64,000 nt of DNA. It comes from Tenodera sinensis (Eukaryota; Arthropoda; Insecta; Mantodea; Mantidae). Made by a program: the position numbers and the translations under genes. The notes under the pieces were generated by a model. It was not told where the DNA came from, searched no databases, and saw only the letters and a program-made list of their open reading frames with translations. Positions 55,695 to 64,000 of the stretch are shown here, in pieces (position 1 is the stretch's first letter; every line of letters begins with the position of its first letter). The DNA is taken from NCBI GenBank assembly GCA_030765045.1, contig CM060964.1, forward strand, positions 277,476,388-277,540,387. Direction: 5' to 3'.

Positions 55695-56513
55695 GTATGT
55701 AAGATATTTTATTTTTTGAATGTCATAGTTAGCATTACTTAAGAGCTTAAGTTTTTAATAAAACTAAACATGAAGATAAGTCAAATGGTGTGAGAATAAC
55801 TTGTTCATAATAAAATACATATTAATTAAAAAATCACAGAATTTAATGTATAATAAATATGAGTTTTTTAGTAAAGATTAGAATTAAAACACCTGTATGT
55901 TGTACAATAAATAGGCCATTTTTAAGAAATCCTTGCAGAAATCAGAAAGTTCTGAGAATTAAGCAGTAGTACTATCTATTGCTGTCTAGCTGAAACTTTT
56001 AGAGACATTGTTGATAGGAGTACATGAGTAATAGGTTCCCTCAAACTGAAAGTGTAGTGCTGCTATAGATTTCTTTGTGTCCCTTTTTTTTCTCTTCTCA
56101 AAGTCATGGCTTTATATTTGTTCCTGTCTTCTTTTTGTGACATTATTGGTATTATTAAAGGTATAAGTGTTAAACTGTATATTTAATTATTTAACTAAAT
56201 ATTGTACCTATATTGATTAGGTGATGTACTGTATTTCATCACATAACCATCACACTTTTTATGCTTTCTTCATAAAATAAAAATACACAGTGCAACCATT
56301 TTGTGAAGAATAAATCATTTAAGAGTGACCTTGTTAACTTTCAGCGACTAGTGTACAGTTACAGGAGTAAGAGTGAGTTTGGGCATATTGAAGCATGGCC
56401 GTAGTTAAAAATAAAGGAGAGGGGAAACAAAACTGACACTGACACCACAATGATAACCCCTACTCCAGTAAATAACAACAAATAAAAAATTAAAAAGAAA
56501 AGAAAGATGTGAC

Positions 56514-56557
<44 letters not shown>

Positions 56558-57051
56558 TAAGACTCCACTATTATTCACAAAAGCATTTACAGTACTGTTG
56601 AATCCTGTGTACTTTTTAATTGGAGTCATTATCGGACTACTAAGCAAACCTGTAATTTGACATCGAAAAAAGTTAAAATAGGTAATAATAAATTAAGGTC
56701 ATTCTAACATATGCGTGAATATGTAGTATATATATATAAGCATTTGTTAGAATAACTATACCAACAGCCATACACAATTTAAGAATAAAATGGTTATTGA
56801 CTGGTGTACACTAACCTAATGGTTCACATCTTGCCACTCTTCATTTATTGCTTAGTCAGGCCTGCTAATTCCTGCACTTTAGTTATTTGAACCAAACAGA
56901 TTCATTGAGGGACTAGCTACACCTCAGCAGTCGGCCAAACTGATGTCATCAACAATGAGGAATATATTAAAATGCCCTATACTCTCTCCCATGACCTAAT
57001 GGGTTGCAGTGGCAGCACTTTGTTTTTTAAATTTCTCAATAGTGAACAGCT

Positions 57052-57052
<1 letters not shown>
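55695..57052. other. KAT14 downstream intron, no gene recognised
   Basis: AT-rich. A (GATT)n microsatellite of about ten units lies at 56517-56558. Nothing else was supported. Confidence 0.5.
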
Positions 57053-57054
<2 letters not shown>

Positions 57055-57082
<28 letters not shown>

Positions 57083-57256
57083 TATGCTGGATTTCTGACA
57101 ATGAAGTCATTAATCCTCTTGCTCTCCAATATTTTTCACTGATGGATGGGGCACTAGAAGTGGCCAGGCATATTTGAAGGTGGTCTCGATCCATTTCCTC
57201 TTGCAGATCACATAGAGGACAGAGTGGTGAAGAATATATCCCAATTCTGTTTAGCA
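57055..57256 (-). mobile_element. LINE B 3' scrap with poly(A)
   Basis: A T-run at 57055-57081 (a poly(A) tail on the minus strand) precedes about 175 bp matching the last codons of LINE B (LNRIGIYSSPLCPLC to SLSEIQ). Unlike the other copies it lacks the stop and (CAA)n tail and ends in poly(A), so it may have been polyadenylated early or mobilised by another element. Confidence 0.8.
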
Positions 57257-57689
57257 GTAAATGTAACCGCTTTTTAGAGAGCACCATATTTTTATGAATA
57301 TTAATTAACACCTGGAATATTAATGTGATGATTATGCCTTGAAATGTTTAATTCCTGATTGCTTGTCTGTAAATCAAGGTGCGACCATGGTGACGATTAT
57401 GAAGTGAAATATGGTATGTACATTTATATAGACTTAATATTCAATTTCATTCCTCCTATCAAATAGGTCTAATAAAACGCAAAAAACAGATTTTAACTAA
57501 CGGATGCTATATCTTAAAATAATAAAGGCTATGAAAGAAACATTGAAAGATATATAGATGTATATGGCAAATGAGAGAAAATAACCTTAGAATTTTGGAG
57601 GAGCATATGAAGGTTTTTGAGAATAAAAGTTCTTTGAGATTGCACAAGATGAAGGTTCAGGCAGAGAAAAGTATGTTCACAGCTATACC
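57257..57689. other. No gene recognised
   Basis: AT-rich; it may hold a decayed 5' part of the LINE B endonuclease, but I cannot read it. Confidence 0.4.
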
Positions 57690-58178
57690 TTCATACATTA
57701 CTCTGGAGCAGGCAGTAATCCAGACCTCTTGTTAGGTACAACAGATATTGTTTCAAAAATTAAAAAACAAGTTATAGAAGACTCAAGATAATACAAATAA
57801 CAGTCAAAATCACACAAATCTGTATTGGAACTTCAAAAAAGCAGATTGGAACAAACGTAAAACTGAACTGGAATATAAATTTAAAGAACAAACAAACTCA
57901 CAGCTGCATGACCAACCAGATCATTTGAACAAAAATTTCTGTAAAGTCATCCTAGAAACCGCAAAAAAAAACATATTCCTCGTGGAAGAATTAAACATTT
58001 CAAACCCTTTTGGAACCCCCAGTTAGAAGAACTGAAAAAGCACAGGGATATAGCTAGAAATACAGCTGAACAAACAAAAAACATATCGGATACACAAATA
58101 TGGCGGAAGAAATGCGCCTCACTAAAAAAAGAAATTAATACTGCTAAAAGGAATCACTTTAATAATTTCTTAGAAAAA

Positions 58179-59195
58179 ATGGATTATAGGACAGATGGTA
58201 ACAAAGCTCATAAGTTCATAAAAAATGTCAAGGACAGGAAAGAAAACAACAGCACACCTATCATACACAACAATAAAATATTAGCAAATGATGCAGTCAT
58301 AGCCGAAACATTCAATAAATATTATGCTAATTCACATAAAGTAGCAAGAAATAATAAAAAGGAATGTAAACAATTTAAGAAAGATTTGAAACAAGAAAGA
58401 CAATGTGATCCAAACACTCAGTGCAATATCTTTTTTCAAAATTTTAATATGCAAGAACTGAACATTGGAATAAATAATCTAAAAAACAAAAAGTCTCTTG
58501 GACCAGATCACATACATCCAGAGTTCATAAAAAACCTTGGAAAAACAGCAAAACAACAACTACTGAAACTCTACAATCTATCCTGGAAAACCACTGTACC
58601 TGCTGAATGGCGAAAAGCAATAATTGTCCCACTCTTGAAGAAAGACAAAACAGCATCAGAAATAAAAAATTATAGACCAATAGCTCTTACTAGCATAATA
58701 GCAAAAGTGATGGAAAGAATGGTGTCAAACAGGTTAAATTCGTTTCTAGAATCACAAAATTTAATATCCCCATGTCAAGCTGGATTCAGAGAGTTCCACT
58801 CTACAAATGAACAAGTCTTACTTCTCAGTCAAGAAATCAAAGACTCCTTCAATAGAAAAGAAGATACTTTATCAGGTTTTATTGATTTCCAAAGTGCATA
58901 TGATTCTATATGCAGAACAAATCTACTAAAGAAAGTAAAAAACATAGGGATACAAGGTCCAATGTTTTCATGGCTATGTCATTTCCTAACACAATGCTTT
59001 ATTGCAACCAGATATGGAAGAAATATATCTAAATACAAACAAGTACACCGTGGCTTACCACAAGGCGCAGTGCTCAGCACAACACTTTTTAATATATTTA
59101 TTAACGATCTGCCACAACAAATACAAGAATCAGGTGTGAAGTGTGCACTATTTGCTGATGACTTAGTAATGTGGACTTCAAAAGTACAGAACTAG
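58179..59195 (+). pseudogene. LINE B reverse transcriptase
   Basis: Open frame of 338 residues, continuous with linker text upstream (WNKRKTELEYKFKEQTNSQL at about 57850). Motifs: NNLKNKKSLGPDHIHPEFIK, PAEWRKAIIVPLLKKDKTAS, IKNYRPIALTSIIAKVMERM, CQAGFREFHSTNEQVLLLSQ, GFIDFQSAYDSICRTNLLKK (palm Asp), HRGLPQGAVLSTTLFNIFIN, CALFADDLVMW (catalytic FADD, both Asp present). A frameshift near 59185 ends it; the proper frame continues TELEKTMQQSLINLQKWTKE. Confidence 0.9.
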
Positions 59196-59463
59196 AAAAA
59201 ACCATGCAACAATCCTTAATCAACCTACAAAAGTGGACCAAAGAAAAGACTGTTAATACAACAAAATCAAACTACCAAATCTTTTCACTAAGAAAAAGCA
59301 ACTAAAAATAAAACTAAATCTTGAGGGTCAACAGTTACCAGAAACAAAGGAAGCAAAGTATTTAGGAGTTACATTTGATACCAAACTTACATGGACCAAA
59401 CAAATAGAAAATGTAATACAAAGAGCAGAAAGGTGCCTTTTACTGTTAAAACGTCTAACAGGA

Positions 59464-60769
59464 ATGAAGTGGGGATATTCCAGAGCAACTCTTAACACAA
59501 CATACAATGTATATATAAAGCCATTATTTACTTACTGCAGTGAAGTTCTTATAACAGCAAATACAAAACAAAATTCAAATCTTTCAAAACCAGAGTCTGA
59601 GACTAATTACAGGTGCTATCAAAACCACACCAATACCAGCTGTGGATATACTAACCAACCAATACCCCATTGAATATGAAATAGTAAAAGCAACTCTTAC
59701 TCAACATGAAAAGTTGATCAGACTACCATTCAATACATGGTACAAGAGGAATTTTACACATACACTAAAGACTCATGAGAGCTTTCTTTCCAAAATTCAA
59801 GACATCAAGAAGGATGTACACCTTCCTAATTCAAAGGAAAACTTCATATCTAAAGTCAGTCCGACACAAACATTAGACATCACATATTATTTACACCTGA
59901 CAGAAGAAGTTAAGAAAACTGATACTCCAACTAGTGTTCTAAAATTATTGGCATTAGAGACAATCCACGCTAGGTTTCCAGAACACGAATGGCTCCATAT
60001 TTATACTGATGGATCATTGATATCAAACCAAGATGGAGCAGGGGCTGGAGTCACGTGTCACCTCTTTTCCTATTACAAATCTTTAAGTTATGGAACTACA
60101 AACTTTGATGGAGAAATTGAAGCAATTCGAATGGCCCTACAAAATCTTTTGTACAGAATTTCACATTTTCAGCAAGCAGTTATTCTCTCAGATTCCAGGG
60201 CAGTAATTATAGCAATTACTTCCAAGTTGTCACCAAAAAACCAAACAATTATAGAATGTTGGAAAATCCTTATCCATCCAACAGCACTTCAAAAACACCT
60301 AGTCTTCCAATGGATACCAGCTCACTGTGGACTGAGTGGTAATGAGAAAGCTGATTTCCTTGCAAAAAAGGGTACCGGTAATGTGCAGAAATCTATAGTT
60401 AAACTACCATTTTATGCAGCTAAAAGATTAGTCAACTCTGAATTCAAAAAAATTATTGAAAAATATTACTATGAAAAATCAAAAAATAAAAGATGGGAAC
60501 TACCAAACATTGAAACAGTAATTCCTGAGTATCCTTGAAAAACAGCAGTTGCAACCTTCAGGTTGATTACAGGACATGATTGTCTGGCAAAACATTTAAA
60601 CAGAATTGGGATATATTCTTCACCACTCTGTCCTCTATGTGATCTGCAAGAGGAAATGGATCGAGACCACCTTCAAATATGCCCGGCCACTTCTAATGCC
60701 CCATCCATCAGTGAAAAATATTGGAGAGCAAGAGGATTAATGAATTCATTGTCAGAAATCCAGCATTAG
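59464..60769 (+). pseudogene. LINE B RNase H and C-terminal domain
   Basis: After a frameshift near 59570 a 298-residue frame carries RNase H motifs IYTDGSLISNQDGAGAGVTC, FDGEIEAIRMAL, ILSDSRAVIIAI and HCGLSGNEKADFLAKKG, with all four catalytic acids (D, E, D, D) in place. A single stop at 60536 (TGA) separates it from the tail KTAVATFRLITGHDCLAKHL, the knuckle CPLCDLQEEMDRDHLQIC and SLSEIQH. The minus-strand copy at 52739-53169 has an Arg codon at that stop, showing the ancestral state. Confidence 0.9.
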
Positions 60770-60779
60770 CTAACAGCAA

Positions 60780-61419
60780 CAGCCATGATAAGCAGGAGTA
60801 GAAGGCATATGCATGGATGCAAACAGGGACGTTGTTTCAAAAGATTTAGGAACAGCACTATGCACACATGACATGTGGGTCATATTACAGTAAATTGTTT
60901 GCCCTCACTGTACTGTTTCTGATTCCCATTTTATTTTCCCTTCTCTCCATGTACTGGCTAATCAGTTGATGTGACATCTTTGATGCACAGAGGTTAATAT
61001 GTTGTGAGATAAGTTTCATTGTTACAGTACGTTAGTGCTATTATAAGGCCAAGAAGTCTGTATGCTTTAGCACACTGAGTTTCAGGTATGATTCCTGTAT
61101 GGTAACAAACTCTTGAGAAGTTGATGGCGATTAAAAGACAGATTCACTGCTGTTCATGCCCATAGGGTAACCATATCTCATAGCCAGAAAAAGAGATCAC
61201 ATTCACTATAAGCAGGCCTGGGAAACTCCTAGGATACCTTGAGTGACCTTCATTTTTTTCACCTGCTAAACATACAGCTAACAGTGCAAGGGCTTGAGCA
61301 GGCTGCACTCAGTGAGCACCAGTTGCCCAGACCTGCTTAAAGCCTATTCAAATCATACTGAGGAATTTTTCGAAATTCCTGCTAAGTATCTGCAAATTTT
61401 GTCTGTTTATGCATGGTAT
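60780..61419. other. No gene recognised
   Basis: Spacer between LINE B and the LTR element. No supported feature. Confidence 0.45.
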
Positions 61420-62067
61420 TGGTGCAGTTTTTATCGTAATGTTGTTTCACGTTTGAGCGACGAGGCTGTTATTTCTCTCAGGGCGTGGTAACGGATGGAA
61501 TGAAAAATCACACGATGTTTCTTCACCACAATGTATTATTTTATTAACACTTTTTCTCTATTTTACATTTAAATAAATCCTCTTAGCACCATTTTAAATT
61601 ATTTAAGTCTTTCCACTTTTTGAAAAAGTGGAACAAAAGCTTGATGAAAGTCTGGTAAACGTTCTACAATGTTCACACGCTACCAAAATACGTCCTATCG
61701 TCTTGGACATGTAGACGCTAGTAAAAAAAAAGTTCAGCGTCATCTCACGTGATACTACCTTTCTCGTATACATCCGCGTATGCGTCCATCAAATAGTTCC
61801 TTCTTGTTAGGGAAGTGATCCCTAACCATTCTCCCTTCACTTTTATTATGGAACACATATAATTCTAATATTTATACATATATATTAAAATTAAATATGG
61901 AAATATTTATGATGTCTTTAAACAAACTTAGTTGTTCGTAACAATGAACATTATTAACACGTTTTCGTCATCTAACCATCTCATACCAACATCAAAAAAC
62001 AAATTACACTCTTAACAAATATTCACATAAACGATTTTCTTTTGGGGCCTTCTAATATTCTGTCTCA
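61420..62067 (-). repeat. 3' LTR of copy 2, partly divergent
   Basis: On the minus strand it starts TGAGACAGAATATTAGAAGG and ends aaaactgcacca, like copy 1. The first about 260 bases (U3 with TATA-like tataaat) match copy 1 well, to about 61800. The next about 300 bases are largely unlike copy 1, then similarity returns in the last bases (tccatccgttaccacgcc and the end). 648 bp against 793-799 bp. Confidence 0.85.
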
Positions 62068-62251
62068 CATGCCCCTTGTTTTGTTTTTCAAGTTGTCACC
62101 TATATTTACAATCTTGAAACACAATACAACATTTCTCCCTATTCCTCTGATACAATCACTTTGTACAATACTTTTTTTTTTCTTTACAGTCTTCTTCGCT
62201 GTATGTTTTTGTCTTTTGTTTTGGCATGACACAGCTTGTCTTTATAAATTT

Positions 62252-62638
62252 CAGTTATTATACAACACATATTCAGTTATTATACAACACATATTCAGTT
62301 ATTATACAATACATATTCAGTTATTATACAACACATATTCAGTTATTATACAACACATATTCAGTTATTATACAACACATGTTCAGTTATTATATAACAC
62401 ATATTCAGTTATTATACAACACATATTCAGTTATTATACAACACATATTCAGTTATTATACAATACATATTCAGTTATTATACAACACATATTCAGTTAT
62501 TATACAACACATATTCAGTTATTATACAACACATGTTCAGTTATTATATAACACATATTCAGTTATTATACAACACATGTTCAGATATTATATAACACAT
62601 ATTCAGTTATTATACAACACATATTCAGTTACTATACA
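62252..62638 (+). repeat. 22-bp minisatellite, 17 units
   Basis: Seventeen exact-length 22-bp units (62252-62625) plus a partial one: cagttattatacaacacata plus tt. Variants differ at single bases (catgtt, tataac, tacaat). The frames through it are repeat artefacts. Confidence 0.97.
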
Positions 62639-63396
62639 TTTGACATTGACACAAATATAATTTAAGTGTATTATGGTTTATTGTGTGGCTTTTGACTTAT
62701 GTTCCTTGTTATGAGGAGAGAAAAACAGGATACAAATCTTGAGCTAATGATTATGATCATATTTATGGCAATATTTTATTCAGTTCTTTGCCTTCTTTGT
62801 CTTGTAAGCTTATTACGTATAGGCAGGTCGTTGAGTCAATTCTTAAACTCTGATGTTACTAATGGTACCATTTTTTTTAATTGGGTTCTTATTCATTATT
62901 GTTTAGTTCGACATTTCTTCAAGCTTAGCATTGGCTATACCCATCTTAATTCATGGGCATTGCTTTTCTGACTATGGTTTTTCTTACTTCACTAATTGTC
63001 ACCTCTTTATCTCTTATCTCTATAAGAGAAAATTTCTATACTTATAATTATTCTGCAATTGTATTATTTTTCTTCTCAATTCACCCTTGACACCTTTGTG
63101 TCAAAAATATTTTATCTTTGTCATCACAATTGATTCCTTTTTATTTTTGTCCCTGACATCCTTATGTCAAAAACACATTATTTTCCGTCGCTATAATTCA
63201 CTTCTTTAATGACAATCAGTGTCCTCATCTGTCTTTGTTGACAATGCTCTTTGTGGTCAATATAGCCAATGAATATGTTGATTTTCTTTCTTGTTGTATT
63301 TTCCAATCTGAACACAATCTTCTATAAGTAACCCATTAAAAATTATTATTTTCCATCATCTCTACTATTCCTGCCTTACATGTTTGTTGGCAAAGA

Positions 63397-64000
63397 CTAT
63401 TTGGTCCTTTCTTTGTATGGTTTTAATTTATTTTTATGATATCTTCCTACCAACTTGCCATTTGTATTCTGTAGCTCATACGTATGGTCACCCAGCTGTT
63501 TTTTTATGACCAGTGGTCCAGTGTACAGTAGTTCCATCTTTCCAGATCTTTTCTCAGATGCCTTGGATGCTTTGTGGCTTCTTAAGAGCACCTTTTCTCC
63601 AATTTGCGGGTACCATTTCCTGATAAATCTTTTTACCTTGTTTCTCCCTTTTTCTGCCTTTTGCTGTAACCTTCTGAATGCCAATTGACATTTTTCCTTC
63701 TCTGTCAATTCCCTTTGAGCAGCCATCGTAGTGTCAATGTCAATTGTCAATCTCTTGGGTTTTGTGTTGGTCATCAATTCGATTGGGGTGAACTTGGTCG
63801 TGGGGTTCACCGAATGGTTAATCACCTCCTCTATGTACCCGCATTTTTCCGTCCAGGAAGTATGGTCCTTGTGGCAAAGTAGGCGGAAATATATACTTAT
63901 ATTTCTCATCGTTCTTTCTGTCGGATTTCGTTGAGGATAATAGGCTGAAGAATAGTATAATTTTATTCCTAATGTTCTTAAGGTGTCCTGGAATAATTTA
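63397..64000 (-). CDS. Integrase C-terminal part of LTR retrotransposon (runs off window)
   Basis: An open frame from the window edge to a stop at 63397. It includes SSAYYPQRNPTERTMRNISI (the YHPQ.NP.ER block holding the third catalytic acid, Glu), the end of the core domain (CGYIEEVINHSVNPTTKFTP IELM), a basic helix (FRRLQQKAEKGRNKVKRFIR), KWYPQIGEKVLLRSHKASKA, and a Ty3/gypsy-type C-terminal barrel, GKMELLYTGPLVIKKQLGDH TYELQNTNGKLVGRYHKNKL. Integrase inserts the DNA copy into the chromosome. No frameshift in this visible stretch, so this copy may be younger or more complete than copy 1. The first two catalytic Asp are outside the window. Confidence 0.9.
   Translation of the reverse strand, partial: KLFQDTLRTLGIKLYYSSAYYPQRNPTERTMRNISIYFRLLCHKDHTSWTEKCGYIEEVINHSVNPTTKFTPIELMTNTKPKRLTIDIDTTMAAQRELTEKEKCQLAFRRLQQKAEKGRNKVKRFIRKWYPQIGEKVLLRSHKASKASEKRSGKMELLYTGPLVIKKQLGDHTYELQNTNGKLVGRYHKNKLKPYKERTK

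Larger units (their letters stand above)
57690..60779 (+). mobile_element. LINE B, longest copy
   Basis: Begins within the end of the endonuclease (HYSGAGSNPDLLLGTTDIVS at about 57696, with the typical PDL block), then linker, RT, RNase H and the C-terminal knuckle. It ends with the stop of SLSEIQH (60769) and ctaacagcaac, the family 3' tail. About 3.1 kb with frameshifts. The 5' end and TSD were not resolved. Confidence 0.85.
61420..64000 (-). mobile_element. LTR retrotransposon (Ty3/gypsy-like), copy 2, 3' part
   Basis: Minus-strand element running off the window: integrase (63397-64000), about 0.8 kb non-coding, an expanded 22-bp minisatellite, polypurine tract (62068-62085) and 3' LTR (61420-62067). 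It shares integrase, non-coding region, minisatellite unit and U3 with copy 1. It lacks the piggyBac derivative and gives the empty site for it. Confidence 0.92.

Noticed and set aside
62252..62638. Regular repeats resembling a CRISPR array
   Set aside because: Units are contiguous with no spacers, and the locus is inside a eukaryotic LTR element.
62042..62660. Frames of up to 169 residues with YNTYSVIIQHIFSYY-type repeats
   Set aside because: They are produced by the 22-bp minisatellite and LTR sequence on the strand opposite the retrotransposon genes.

Overview
This window reads as genomic DNA of an arthropod, almost certainly an insect with a large, AT-rich, transposon-packed genome. A polyneopteran such as a cockroach or termite is my guess, made only from the style of the repeats. 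Only one host gene is recognisable: two exons on the + strand (15455-15660 and 55513-55694) that encode consecutive parts of the C-terminal GNAT acetyltransferase region of a KAT14 (CSRP2BP, ATAC complex) homologue. They are joined by a phase-1 GT-AG intron of 39,852 bp (15661-55512). Neither the 5' exons nor the last coding part is visible here.

Almost everything else is mobile DNA, mostly dead and deeply nested. From left to right before the first exon: two copies of a non-LTR family 'LINE A' (302-2564 minus, with a 2A-like motif in ORF1; 3001-4436 plus), each with target-site duplications (TSDs); a 5'-truncated 'LINE B' with RNase H (5398-6960, 14-bp TSD); a Penelope-type GIY-YIG remnant (7690-8040); a 0.86-kb dispersed repeat; a piggyBac-type MITE carrying a tRNA-like segment (9835-10326); and a transposase-like pseudogene (11570-14382) broken by a 150-bp palindrome insertion and by a Tc1 element.

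Inside the big intron: a hAT element (15767-19056) holding a fold-back tRNA-derived element and a dispersed repeat; a diverged LINE; a piggyBac pseudogene; a Sola-like element with clean terminal inverted repeats (24442-27299); a DUF4817-type mariner relative; and an RNase H LINE fragment. These are followed by a large imperfect palindrome (33152-42968) whose left arm was hit by a Ty3/gypsy-like LTR retrotransposon (33737-39729, itself hit by a piggyBac derivative) and whose right arm was hit by another mariner-like element. Next come a 390-bp (TTGGG)n array directly beyond the 3' end of an R1-clade-like LINE (43405-48840), which contains a fold-back MITE with promoter-like internal motifs, and a second hAT copy (50521-53233) that sits inside a third LINE and contains a LINE B fragment.

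After the second exon: another LINE B scrap, the longest LINE B copy (about 57690-60779), and the 3' part of a second copy of the LTR family (61420-64000, minus, running off the window). In that copy a 22-bp minisatellite has 17 units instead of the 4 in the first copy.

The most useful material is the internal evidence of insertion. Paralogous copies in the same window supply 'empty sites' for the fold-back tRNA element (hAT pair) and for the piggyBac derivative (LTR pair), and coding frames supply them for the palindrome insertion, the Tc1 element and the hAT-in-LINE insertion. All alignments were made by eye. No CRISPR, rRNA gene, or clearly functional tRNA gene was seen.
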